A stretch of 64,000 nt of DNA from contig CAVZQU010000004.1 of the NCBI GenBank assembly GCA_963777515.1, positions 124,001-188,000 on the forward strand, read 5' to 3'. Every line of letters begins with the position of its first letter. The first letter of the stretch is position 1. Shown here in pieces: positions 49,250-60,100 of this stretch. The notes beneath the pieces are model-generated. The model saw only the letters and a program-made list of their open reading frames with translations, had not been told where the DNA came from and did no database searches. Source of the stretch: CAVSWT01 sp963777515 (lineage in GTDB: Bacteria > Bacteroidota > Ignavibacteria > Ignavibacteriales > Ignavibacteriaceae). The position numbers and the translations under genes were made by a program.

Positions 49250-51671
49250 ATGAAATTAAATACAATCCTTTTCACTATTGTTATATCTATTTTTATAGTT
49301 AAAGCAGTTTTCCCCCAGGATTATTTTATCCGCGGTTCAGTTAATGCAGCAGAAACAAACGAAGCTTTAAGTTATACGAATATCAGGATAGACGGGACAA
49401 CCCAAGGTACTTCATCAAACAAAAAAGGCGAGTATGAAATAAAAATAAAAAAAGGGAAGTATAAGCTTATAGCTTCTTATATTGGTTATCTCTCCGATAC
49501 AATCTTAGTAGACGCAAATAGAAACCTGGATAACATTAATTTCAAATTGAAGGAATCAAAAATAGAGCTGCCGGAAATCGTTGTTAGGCCAGGAGAGAAT
49601 CCTGCTCTTGAAATTATCCGCAAGGCAATTGCAGAAAAGAACAGAAGAAAATCAAAAATAAAAAGCTATGAGTTTGAAGCTTACACTAAGGGGTTATTAT
49701 TAACTCAGCATGATATTGTTGCCGGAGATAGAAGTGTAACTGTTGGATTAAGTACAGATACTTCTGCATTAAAAATAACCGGCATTCTAGAAAACCAAAG
49801 CAAAGGATTTTTTAAATCGCCAAATGATTATAAAGAAGAAATAATCGCCCGAAAACAAAGTGCAAATTTCCCACCGACTTTGAATGTTATTACAGGTGGA
49901 AGATTAATAAAAAATTTCTATGATGATGAAATTAATTTTATTGGAAGCGGTTTGCCTGGGCCGATTGCTGATGACGCTCTTGATTACTATGATTATTACA
50001 TTGAAAATACTTTGGCTATGAATGATCAAACCGTATATCAAATTTACATGAGAACAAAAAATTCAAGTGATCCCGGATTTAAAGGGGACATATACATAAC
50101 TGATAAAAGCTATGACCTAATTAAAGTAGATTTACAATTGAACAATGCTGCAAATCCCGGGGGAATATTTGATACGGTGAACGTGTTTCAACAGTTTAAT
50201 GTTTATGATGATTCTGTTTATATGCCTGTTGATTATAGAGTTTTTGTTAAAGCGAATTATTTAGGCATAGCAAAATTCGGTTTTGAGCTGAACAGCATAT
50301 TATATGATTATAAAATTAATCCGAATTTAAGTAACGATTTTTTTGATAAAGCAGTAATTACAGTTTTGCCAAATGCCGATGATAAAGATTCTACTTATTG
50401 GTTAAATGTGCAAACTATTCCAAATACTCTTGATGAGCAAAAAGCATATAAAAGAATTGATAGCGTAAGCAATATTCCGAGATCATTTTGGGATGATTTT
50501 TCTATACTTTCTACCAGATTAGATTTTACAGATAATTTTTCCATTAATGGCCCTTTAGGTTTTTATCACTTCAATAAAGTAGATGGGCATTCGATTGATG
50601 CTAATTTTTATCTTGAAAATATGTTTAAGAAAAGAAGCAATTCATTTTTAAAAACTTCTTATGGTTTCGGTGATAAAAAATTTAAATATAATTTTGGAAT
50701 CAGAATATCTATTGGGAGATTACCGTACTTATAATATTTCATTAAATGTTTTTAATAGAACAAGTGTTCTTTTTGGAAATCAAAACAGCATTGCCGATTT
50801 TGGAGCTACCTGGCTTGCTTTATTATTTAAATATGAATTTCAGGATTATTATTATTCAAATGGATTTAATTTTAATATTGGGGGAGAAGTTTTCCCGGTT
50901 TTAAGTTTAAATCTCGGCTTTCAAAATAGAACAGACAAGAATGCTGCCATTACTTCTAACTTCAGCTTTTTTAAGAAAAATAAAAATTACAGGCAAAATC
51001 CATTAATTAACGAAGCAAAGTTAAATACTGTTACAGCCGGCTTTAATCTTGATTTTAGGGATTACATTGAAGACGGATTGTTTAGAAGAAGAATTTTTTC
51101 AAATAAATCATTTATTTTAATTAATGGTGATGTTACGATATCAAATAAGAATTTACTTAACAGTGATTATGATTTCACTACTTATAAACTGCATGCTTCA
51201 GGAAGATTAAATTCATTTGGCTCAACTTCATTAGGATATGAAATTCTTGGTATCTATAACCAGGGAATAATGCCGCTTCAAAATTTACATTCATTAAATG
51301 GAAATATAGAAGTTCTTTCACAAGATTTTTCTTTTAGAACATTAGATATTAACGAAGTGGTAGGAGATAGAGTCGCAACATTAAATCTTGAATACTATTT
51401 CGGAAGTGAGTTATTTAGGATATTGAGAATTCCGGGTTTGAAAGATTGGGATTTTCAATTAACAGCATTTTTAAATTCTGCAATATGTCGTGTAAGCGGC
51501 GGAACAAAATCAAATCTGCTTTCGTCTATTAATTCGTTTGACCATCCATTTTATGAATTAGGATTTGGAATTGGTCAAGCATTGCTGCCTTTTCAATTGG
51601 ATTTCGCCTGGAAATTGAATTATAGAGGCAACAATAATTTTGTAATTGGACTTAATACTCCAGTTTTTTAA
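49250..51671 (+). CDS. DUF5686-type outer-membrane protein with carboxypeptidase-like regulatory domain, split by a frameshift
   Basis: I chose the ATG at 49250, where the signal peptide KLNTILFTIVISIFIVKAVF begins. Residues about 22-105 form a CarboxypepD_reg-like beta sandwich (SYTNIRIDGTTQGTSSNKKG, YKLIASYIGYLSD). The DUF5686 core follows (LEIIRKAIAEKNRRKSKIKS, FEAYTKGLL). The C-terminal half is a beta-barrel. The first frame stops at 50734. The next continues DYRTYNISLNVFNRTSVLFG to the stop at 51671. The junction is at about 50705-50715. Restored length is about 807 aa. The family resembles TonB-dependent receptors without a plug, and its function is unknown. Confidence 0.85.
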
Positions 51672-51688
51672 TTTTTCTCCACCAAAGG

Positions 51689-51742
51689 CCATTGCATGTG
51701 AAGATTCTTTTTGCGGGCATTGCATGCGATGGTTTTTTATTT
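51689..51742 (+). terminator. Terminator of the DUF5686 gene
   Basis: CCATTGCATG (51689-51698) pairs at nine of ten positions with CATGCGATGG (51723-51732), and TTTTTTATTTT follows. Confidence 0.7.
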
Positions 51743-51778
51743 TAAATAGTATTATATAAAATAAATTATGAATTTTTA

Positions 51779-51809
51779 TAAACCCAATTTCTTCAAGAAA
51801 TTGGGTTTA
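51779..51809. terminator. 31-bp palindromic terminator, copy 3
   Basis: A perfect hairpin with 15-base arms (TAAACCCAATTTCTT, central C, complement). It is identical to copy 2 apart from the central base. It lies between the convergent DUF5686 and RRM genes, just after another hairpin. Confidence 0.85.
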
Positions 51810-51846
51810 TTGAGATTAAATTACACAATTATGAAATAATGGTTTA

Positions 51847-51876
51847 AAAAACAAAAGCGCTCTTAAAAAGAGCGCT
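51847..51876 (-). terminator. Terminator of the RRM-protein gene
   Basis: GCGCTCTT (51857-51864), AAA, AAGAGCGC (51868-51875) is a perfect 8-bp GC-rich stem. On the minus strand it is followed by TTTTGTTTT. It lies 34 bp after the RRM stop. Confidence 0.85.
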
Positions 51877-51909
51877 CGAGAAACGCAAAATAACCAAACA
51901 CCTATTTTA

Positions 51910-52161
51910 TTAGCTTTTCGGTTTTGCTTCGCTAACAATGATGCTTCTGCCGTTCAATTCTGAACCGTTTAAAGCTTCAATAGCTTTGCTTGCGTCAGCT
52001 TCGTTTTCCATTTCTACGAAGCCAAATCCTCTTGACCTGCCGGTCTGTCGATCGGTAATAACCTTGGCAGAAACAACTGTACCATGAGATTCAAAAGTAG
52101 ATTTCAAATTCTCATCAGTTACCGCCCATGGAAGACTACCCACAAAAAGTTTAGTGCTCAC
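51910..52161 (-). CDS. RRM RNA-binding protein (83 aa)
   Basis: It is a single RRM domain. RNP2 is LFVGSLPW near residue 5 and RNP1 is RGFGFVEM near residue 44, both intact. It ends with a short SEAKPKS tail. These small proteins resemble the Rbp proteins of cyanobacteria and Bacteroidetes and are often cold-inducible. The 237-bp A/T-rich gap upstream leaves room for a long leader. The gene is monocistronic with its own terminator. Confidence 0.95.
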   Translation of the reverse strand: MSTKLFVGSLPWAVTDENLKSTFESHGTVVSAKVITDRQTGRSRGFGFVEMENEADASKAIEALNGSELNGRSIIVSEAKPKS

Positions 52162-52398
52162 GAACTTACCTCTAAAAAATAAATAAATAAAACAATGCGG
52201 TTTTTAATCCGCACGAAAAAGTTACAATTATTAATTATGAAAACAAAATGGATTTTTAAGAAAAAAACGTAACATTTTTAATCAAAAAATTATGTGTGAT
52301 GCAAATCATGTTTGAAATTTCTATAAAAAGTGATTTTTATTATTCCATATTGCACACTTTCATATAAACAAATATTTAAGTTTTTCGCACATTACTTC

Positions 52399-54219
52399 TC
52401 ATTTTAATAATAGCATCTTCTTCGTCTGTATAAAATCTCCTGCACTTAATTGATAGAAATAAATACCGCTTGATAATGATGACGCATTAAACTCAACTTC
52501 ATATTCACCAGGTTGCTTTGATTCATTTACAAGAGTTGTTACTTCTCTTCCAAGTACATCATAAACTTTCATAGTAATTAACCCACCCCTAACCCCTCCA
52601 AGGAGGGGATTGTTTGTAGTTGGGATTGTGTATTTTATTTTAGTTGATGGGTTGAATGGATTTGGATAATTATTACTTAAGAAATAAGAAGTTGGTATTT
52701 CATGTGTCTTTTCTTCTTCGACAAAAGTTACACCACCGTTGGTCGTTTTTAATATTTTACCATATGCTCCAACTGCCCAGCCGATCTCATTGTCAATGAA
52801 CCGAACACTTTGTAACTGTTTACTTGATCCACTAACAAGTTTTATCCAATTTAATCCACCATCAGTTGTCTTTAATATTAAACCATATGCTCCAACCACC
52901 CAGCCGATGTTGGTATTCGAAAAGTATACGGAGCCTAAACCAGAATTATCAGGCACACCTGTTACTTGGGCCCAGGTATCTCCACCATTTGTAGTTCTGA
53001 TGATTGTTCCACTGGTATCAGAATAATCTAAACCTACAGCCGTGCCGTTATTTGCGTCAGTAAAGTAGACACTATTCAAAATCACAGTGGTTCCGCTTGA
53101 TTGAGGTGTCCAATTTGCACCCCCGTCTGTGGTTTTGAGGATTGTACCATTTTCACTAACAGCCCACCCTTTATCTGCATCAATAAAATAGACATCACTT
53201 AAAATAGATGCTATTCCGCTTGATTGTTGAGACCAGTTATTCCCACCGTTTGTAGTATGTAGGATTATTCCTTCCTCACCCACAACCCAGCCAGTTGTTG
53301 AGGAAATGAAATTAAGCGACCTCAAGTCAATTGTTGTTCCGCTTAATTGAGGTGTCCAGCTCTCCCCCCCGTCTATGGTTTTGAGGATTTTACTTCGATA
53401 ACCAATAACCCACCCCGTATCTGCATCAGTAAAACAGACATCGTATAAATAAGCCGCTATTCCGCTTGATTGTAGATTCCAGTTTTCTCCACCGTTAGTT
53501 GTCTTAAGAATTACATCACCAACCCCCCACTCCCCACCGACAACAATTCCGTTATTTGTATCGGTAAAGAAGACACCGGACAAATACTTAGATGTTCCGC
53601 TTGATTGAGGAATCCAGTTAATGGGGGGCGTTAAGAGAGTAGCATATTCCTTAGGACCATCCAAATACAAATTCATCGAAATGCTATCACGGCATAAAGA
53701 GAAAAAGTATGCTGAACCTGGCTGAATATTTGATGTCGGTTTTATTGAATATTCCAGCTCATATTTAGAATTCTCCTCTCCAAATAAATAATAATTGTCC
53801 ACTTCATCAAATGTAATAGTTCTTCGATATAAATATTGGGGAGTGTTTTGAGACAGCAGTTGATTATCAAAATATGACATTGTGTCCAATAAATACTGTG
53901 AGGCTGAAATGAAGAACTTTCCTGTATCTAAGTTGTTTATAGGAGTCCAAAGGAAATTATCAAGATCTTCGGTATAAGAGAGTGAAATATTCTCATATAC
54001 GTTGTATGGACTACCATATATACTTTCTATCCTAAGTCTTATATTCTCATATTCAGTAAGTACAACTGGAGTGTTTAAGGAATCTTTCCAGTTTGCGGTG
54101 TAGACATCGCCATCATCATTCCTCCAACGCCAGTTACCCTGCGCAGCACCGTATGCAAATGTAATATCGCTTAAAGATAAAATCACCAAAAAGGCGAGTA
54201 CTATTTGTGATGTTTTCAT
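52399..54219 (-). CDS. Secreted YCF48-type beta-propeller protein with T9SS sorting domain
   Basis: The protein has 606 aa with a signal peptide (SQIVLAFLVILSLSDITFAY). After a 180-residue N-terminal domain come about seven propeller repeats of the type GW(A/V)VG..G.ILKTT(N/D)GG..W..QSSGT. This is the YCF48/BNR-like fold. The C-terminal domain has NYPNPFNPSTKIKYTIP, VYDVLGREVTTLVN and YFYQLSAGDFIQTKKM, the T9SS type A signal. Between the first two motifs the peptide NPLLGGVRGGLI is encoded by a palindromic DNA repeat (52579-52611). The start is 1 bp after the lnt stop, and its ribosome-binding site (AGGAGG) lies inside lnt. The function is unknown; it may be a surface-exposed binding protein. 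Confidence 0.88.
   Translation of the reverse strand: MKTSQIVLAFLVILSLSDITFAYGAAQGNWRWRNDDGDVYTANWKDSLNTPVVLTEYENIRLRIESIYGSPYNVYENISLSYTEDLDNFLWTPINNLDTGKFFISASQYLLDTMSYFDNQLLSQNTPQYLYRRTITFDEVDNYYLFGEENSKYELEYSIKPTSNIQPGSAYFFSLCRDSISMNLYLDGPKEYATLLTPPINWIPQSSGTSKYLSGVFFTDTNNGIVVGGEWGVGDVILKTTNGGENWNLQSSGIAAYLYDVCFTDADTGWVIGYRSKILKTIDGGESWTPQLSGTTIDLRSLNFISSTTGWVVGEEGIILHTTNGGNNWSQQSSGIASILSDVYFIDADKGWAVSENGTILKTTDGGANWTPQSSGTTVILNSVYFTDANNGTAVGLDYSDTSGTIIRTTNGGDTWAQVTGVPDNSGLGSVYFSNTNIGWVVGAYGLILKTTDGGLNWIKLVSGSSKQLQSVRFIDNEIGWAVGAYGKILKTTNGGVTFVEEEKTHEIPTSYFLSNNYPNPFNPSTKIKYTIPTTNNPLLGGVRGGLITMKVYDVLGREVTTLVNESKQPGEYEVEFNASSLSSGIYFYQLSAGDFIQTKKMLLLK
52579..52611. repeat. GC-rich palindromic repeat translated in frame inside a T9SS sorting domain
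   Basis: ACCCACCCCTAACCCCTCC followed by AAGGAGGGGATTG is homologous to the intergenic repeat at 41150-41182 (there reverse-oriented). On the coding strand it reads NPLLGGVRGGLI, sitting between the conserved strands KIKYTIP and TMKVYDVL. The frame stays open across it. Confidence 0.75.
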
Positions 54220-54220
54220 A

Positions 54221-55764
54221 TTATTTCCTCCTTATGAAAATTGGAAAAATTGTAAGTAATAAATAAAAAGGGATAGTGTAATTTTTTATTTCAGAGTAAA
54301 CAGTTGCTTTTGAAGATAAATGGGCTTTACAATTTATTATTCTTGCTTTGTTCGAAGGTGGAAGAACTTCAACATCACCGTCACTGCGAATAATACCGAC
54401 CAATCCTCTGTTACTGTTAACGATAACATCTCTCCCTGCCATAACGGCTTCCATTCTTGTAATATAGAAATGATGCATCATCAGCGGAGTATTTTCAAAC
54501 CAGGCATCATTACTCATCAACACCAATAAATTCGCTCCAGCTTTGATGTATTCAGAGTACATTTCCTCGGATAAACTTTCATTACATATTAATACTCCTA
54601 TTTGTGCCTTTCCACTTTTGATTACATTCTGCATTTTCCCTGGGAGTATGTTATTATATGTACTTGACCGTATAAAAGGAAGAACTGATAATAAACTGCT
54701 GCTAAATGGTTTTTCCAAAAAATCGAGCAAAATAGATTTATCATACCTATCTGTTATTCTACCATCGTTTTTAATAAGATATGCTGAATTATATACAAGA
54801 TTATTATCCTGTGATGAAGGTGAGAAAATACCAAACAGGTGATCTGTCTTTGAGTGATGCGTAATATTTAACACTCTTGGAATGAATTGATCGTCAGGTT
54901 CAAATTTCCATGGAATAGCTGTCTCCGACCAGATTATGAGATCGGGATCATACTTTACAGCTTCTTTATTTAATTTAAAGAATACATTCGCAAGTGAATC
55001 ACCGGTAAGGTTATTCCACCGTGTTTCAGCAGGAATATTTTCGTTGAGAACGACTGCATTGAATTTATTATCAGATATTTCATCATTTGTTATGCTGAAT
55101 AAATAACCTCCTACAAAAAAGACTACGATAACGGTTATGGAAGTTTTTAATAGTACAATTTCTTTTCTAAGTAGAAATTGGCATGTGAGATAATTAAAAA
55201 AGACAATGAAGAAAATAATTATATAAAATCCACCATAAGCTGACCACTGAATGGCCCAATTATTTTGAGCATGTGTAAGAGCAAGATTATAATGTAACCA
55301 AGGTAACCCAGGAAAAAGCTTTAACTTAATTAATTCGAGCAGCACAAAGAGTCCTGAGATTGATATACCGGCAAGGATTAAGTTTTTTGAACGATGGAGC
55401 AAGAACATATAACCCATTCCAAATAAAGCGAAGCATAGTGAAAAGTAGATAACTGCAGCACAATAGAAAAGAAGGGAATAGAATGTAAACCCGCCAGAAT
55501 ATTTATTTGCAATAGGGATTATCCAATAAAATAAAATGGTAGCGATGATTGCTCCGTACAACAAACCATAAAGAAATGATTGCTTTGTATTTGCTTTTTC
55601 AAGGATGTAGAACAATGGTACTAAACAAAACCAGGCAAGGTAGAATTGCAGGAACAGATAAGAAATACCTGTTAATATTCCACCTATCAATAATATGATG
55701 ATAAATGACTTCTTTCTACTAATATTACTTTTTTGATTTACTGACTTTTTAATTTAAAATCCAT
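54221..55764 (-). CDS. lnt: Apolipoprotein N-acyltransferase; N-terminus uncertain
   Basis: This integral membrane enzyme adds the third acyl chain to lipoproteins. The N-terminal part has about six hydrophobic segments. The nitrilase domain carries the catalytic Glu in DLIIWSETAIPW, Lys in YDKSILLDFLE and Cys in IGVLICNESLSEEMY. An uninterrupted frame begins only at a TTG (55690) inside the first membrane segment and has no ribosome-binding site. If one base is missing in the T5 run at 55746-55750, the frame extends to an ATG at 55764 and gives MDFKLKKSVNQKSNISRKKS before the membrane helix, a better start. Lipoproteins encoded in this window (M49, the 60266 protein) are likely substrates. 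Confidence 0.85.
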
Positions 55765-55862
55765 TTACGAAGAATGTATACCTGCTAATTGTCTTCATTA
55801 CTCTTCCTATTGAGTTTATTAAATCTATATAACCTCTTGTTACCAAGAGATTTGTTTAATAA

Positions 55863-57068
55863 TTATTTTATCAAAATCATCTTCTTAGTTTGTATAAAAT
55901 CTCCTGCACTTAATTGATAGAAATAAACCCCGCATGGTAAATTGCTTGCATTAAATTCAACCTCATATTCACCTGGTTGCTTTGTTTCGTTAACAATAGT
56001 TGCTACTTCACTTCCCAATAAATCATAAACTTTAAGTTGTGTTATAGTCCCGCCCTTGAAAGTATTTAGGGAGGCGGGTATTGAGTATTTTATTTTTGTT
56101 GTTGGGTTGAAAGGATTAGGATAATTTTGTTTGAGTTCAAACAAAGATAAAGAAGGTTGATTAACATTTCCAATTGAAGTAAAAGTTCTTTGAAAAATGT
56201 GTATATATTTTGCCGCATTTTCTGTGACTAGTAAATATTTCCCATCAAGACTAATATCAATACCGCACCAATTGTCTGATGAACACTTAAATCCGTTCAT
56301 TATTTCGGTTACATCTCCACTTTGAGGATCGACTTTGAGTACTCTTCCTTTAGTTTCTAATATATACAAATCCCCGGCTACCGAGTCGTATGCAAGACCA
56401 ATGGGAGAAGTTAAAGTATCTTTAAGAAGAAATTGTTTTAATACCCCATTTGAATCAACTTCAAATATGCGGCCCGGCTTTCCTTCCCCTTCATCAATTA
56501 TAAAAACAGTAGAATCTGAAATAGCTACATCTACGGGATTAATTAATGTCCCGTTATCTGTATGAAGCGGCCATTCGTTTTGAGCACTGTCTGCTGAAAA
56601 TACCCATATTTCATCCAATCCAGTATACCCTCGATCAGCCACTACAATTTGCCCGGGGACTAAACCCTTTCCATTATAGTTTTCTGGAACGATTGCCATT
56701 CCAATCGGATCATCATCGCCTGAATGAAATCCAGATACCCAGGTCATTCTTCCTGTGCTGTTTAATGGGGTATAAAAAATAGATCCGCTGTAGTCTTCTG
56801 CATGGAAGATATCTCCATCACGAGGATCTATAAAAACCGCGGCCGGCCTATCGGCAGAACAGATAAAAACAAGGCCGCTATCAGAAGAGTATTTATATAC
56901 ACCATCCTTAGCGGTAGATCGTTGCACAAAATATATTGCATCATCGATGGGATTATAATGTGCAGAGTGAGGATTGTTTGCTAATACAGAATCAACCTTC
57001 ACCCAGACAGTATTGCTTTGGCCGATTAAAAGTGGAGCAAATAAGATTATAAGTAAAAATATTTTCAT
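55863..57068 (-). CDS. Secreted NHL/SMP-30-like beta-propeller protein with T9SS sorting domain
   Basis: The start is the ATG at 57068 (MKIFLLIILFAPLLIGQ); the GGAGG sits just before it, so a longer start is excluded. The protein has 401 aa. The propeller repeats include NPIDDAIYFVQRSTAKDGVY, PVDVAISDSTVFIIDEG and IGLAYDSVAGDLYILETKG, like NHL/gluconolactonase-type propellers. The C-terminal T9SS domain has NYPNPFNPTTKIKYSIP, VYDLLGSEVATIVN and FYQLSAGDFIQTKKM. The loop between them holds a GC-rich palindromic relic (56049-56078). The ligand or substrate is unknown. Confidence 0.85.
   Translation of the reverse strand: MKIFLLIILFAPLLIGQSNTVWVKVDSVLANNPHSAHYNPIDDAIYFVQRSTAKDGVYKYSSDSGLVFICSADRPAAVFIDPRDGDIFHAEDYSGSIFYTPLNSTGRMTWVSGFHSGDDDPIGMAIVPENYNGKGLVPGQIVVADRGYTGLDEIWVFSADSAQNEWPLHTDNGTLINPVDVAISDSTVFIIDEGEGKPGRIFEVDSNGVLKQFLLKDTLTSPIGLAYDSVAGDLYILETKGRVLKVDPQSGDVTEIMNGFKCSSDNWCGIDISLDGKYLLVTENAAKYIHIFQRTFTSIGNVNQPSLSLFELKQNYPNPFNPTTKIKYSIPASLNTFKGGTITQLKVYDLLGSEVATIVNETKQPGEYEVEFNASNLPCGVYFYQLSAGDFIQTKKMILIK
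56049..56078. repeat. Imperfect GC-rich palindrome in a T9SS sorting-domain loop
   Basis: CCCGCCCTTGAAAG...AGGGAGGCGGG: CCCGCC (56049-56054) pairs with GGCGGG (56073-56078). The coding strand reads ASLNTFKGGTIT between KIKYSIP and QLKVYDLL, the same loop that carries repeats in neighbouring genes. Confidence 0.55.
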
Positions 57069-57100
57069 ATTTCCTCCCAAAAGATTTGTTGAAAACGATA

Positions 57101-60100
57101 TTATTTAATTAGTATCATTTTCCTTGTTTGAATAAATTCTCCTGTCTTTAATTGATAGAAATAAACTCCGCTTGGAAGTGATGATGCATTAAAATCAATT
57201 TCATAAGTACCTGAGGGTTTCTCCTCGTTAACAAGTGTTGCTACTTCTTTTCCCAGAACATCATATACCTTTAGCTGAAGATAAGTATTGCCATGCGTTT
57301 CTAAATTTGGAATCTCATATTGTATTCTAGTTGTTGGGTTGAAAGGATTCGGGTAATTCTGAGATAAAAAGTATGAACTCGGTATTCCATCAGTTTCTTC
57401 TTTTATGTCTGTAGTACGTGTTCCTATTACAAACCAAAATGGAAATGTTGCACCAATAACATAATCTTGAGAATTTCCAGTACCTTCAATCATATTATCT
57501 TTTAAAGGCATTTGATTAACAATATCCCAAAGATTATTACTTTGATCATATCCTGTAGCATGGTATGCGATCGTTTTATCATCACCTGAATAGGTTGGAA
57601 ATCCAATAACATTTAATGGTCCGGCAACATTTCCCGCATCACCAGAATTAAAGTCAGCAGCCATTACATAGTCTTCACCAGCATTTTCATCTACATAATC
57701 AAATGTGAAATGAATAGATGATGTTTTGGAGAATGATGGATTGCCTATATCAATTCCTTCTGCCATTGGAGGAAAAACTGTTCCCATTTGTCCGTTGCTA
57801 ACATCTAACATATTAATCGTCCAGAAACTTAAAGTATCACCATTAGCATTTTTAATCTCGTTATATGAATCGAATAGCAAATATCGACCTGTCGGATCAA
57901 ATGAAAGTGCATCTGCATATAAAGCAGTTCTCGCATCGGGTCCATCGTATGACTGGGTAACAATCTTAAAAGTTGCACTTAGATTATTAACAAAGTCATA
58001 GTAATAAATCGTTGTATCAGCATATATAGAAGTAAGTGCTAGGCTGCTTAAACCCGGCCCAATAGCCACACTCCACCACACTCCTTGATTATCTAAAACT
58101 TCCTCTGCGGGATTATTTGGATCAGCAGACAGAACCCGTAAATTGTTGTCTTGATCTACAAAGATAATTACTCCGGAACCATCGGAAACAGCAGGCCTAT
58201 TACCAATAGGAGTTGTACTTAAAGGGAAGAAATCATTGTTAGATGCAATTTGAGTTTTAGCCATATATAAAGAGTTTGGATCATTAGAATCCGTATTGAC
58301 CATAAGTATCCAATTATCTCCATCAATTGATGATGGAGGAGGCGGGGGTGTGCCTGAGCCTTCAATAACACCAACTGCATCCCAGGCATTTTTTACTGCA
58401 TTTACTTGATTTGATGAAGCGCCATATAAATCAGCTGCAGCATTTATTGTAGCAATTCTTGCATCAATAAATTGTGAATTTCTAGTTAGATAAACAGTCA
58501 ATGCTCTATACCAAATTTTGGAAGCATCACTTCTGCCAATAGATGTTGCAGCAAGGTAAAAAACGTGGTTTGGAATTCCACTATTAATATGTACACCGCC
58601 ATTGTCTTCTGTAGTATTTGTAAATTCATTCATATTAGCTGGCTGCCAGCATGCATCATTAATTGATGAACCTCCGTTATGTGGATCTGCCATATCTCTT
58701 AATGCTCCGGTAGGAAATAAATTTAGATCCTTAACTATCATTTCTCCAACTGTCCAGTTGTTAGCATCTGCTGTTACACCTATAACATCCGACATAGATT
58801 CATTTAAAGCACCGGATTGGCCTTGATATTCAAGTGCCGCAGAATATTGTGTTACTCCATGAGTCATCTCGTGTGCAGTTACATCATAAGCGCCCGCTAG
58901 CGGTTTGAAAGCGCTAGCACCATCTCCATAACACATGAACTTCCCGGACCAAAAAGCATTTTCCATAGGCTGGCTATTTTCCGTTACATGTATAATTGAA
59001 TAAATAGTCATGCCTTTGTCATCAATAGAGTTTCTACTAAAATTATCACCATAAAATTTATATGTTAGAGTTCCATTATAATGAGCTGATACGGCTACAG
59101 GATCGGTCCAATTATTATCAGTTGTAGTCTGGAAATAAATTGGATTTTCGGATGAAAGATCTTTATTGTCAATGTCTACAACAACCAACGCACCTACTGG
59201 ATTATCCGGCAACTGTGAATTAGCTGCATCGAACATAGGTTGAGATGCATCAATCATATAATATTTATCACCAATTTGATATGTTCCAAAACTTCTATTA
59301 ACTCCATTAAGATCTGTTCCTGTTCCAGTTGTTGCACCATCATAGCAAATATTATTATAGTAATTAAGAATGCCGCCATTAACTGCATCAATAAAATAAT
59401 ACCAATCTTGGCTTAACCCTTTTCTCACTTCAACAAACCAGGCAAGATGAGGAATTTGTAATTGGTCGCACCAAATAATTTTCTTTGCAACTGGTCCCTG
59501 ATAGTCTAATATTGATTTTATTTTTTGTGATAGTTTTTCTTCAGGTATTCCGCTGTTACTAAATGCAATATCAATTGCTTTTTCAGATGATATGTTTTCC
59601 TCAATACTTGAAATATTAGATGGAGTTGGAACAAATCTTCCATTTAATGAAATGACTCTTCCATTATTGTCTAAATGTAAAACAACTTCCTTTCCCCAGA
59701 CCTCTAGTCCCTTGTATTTTTGAGTAAACTTAAGATGAGTAAGTTGAAGATTATCCTTAATTTGACTTTTTAATGCGAATTCAGAATCCGGGTCTTTAAT
59801 TCTAATCAAATCTTTTTCTTTTAATAAAAATGATTTTGCATTATTAATTAATTCTCCATTTGAAGCGGGTCCTTGCTGTTTATTAAGCCGAGAATTTGTT
59901 TTTAAGAAAATAGGCATACCTGATTCTTTATCATATACAACTTCTTTATTTAGTAAATTTGAGTTAAAATTTAATGATAGTAATTTTTTGATTAGATAGT
60001 TGATTATTTGAATTAACAGTTGCGGCCGCTTATTATTTTGATTCTTTAACAATCCTTTTTTTTGTATTATTTCTTTTAGTCTTTGGGCAATATTTTCAGA

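Noticed and set aside
52700..53640. Tandem DNA repeats in the propeller gene
   Set aside because: The similarity is at protein level (YCF48 propeller blades). The DNA units have diverged and give no sign of a separate repeat element.
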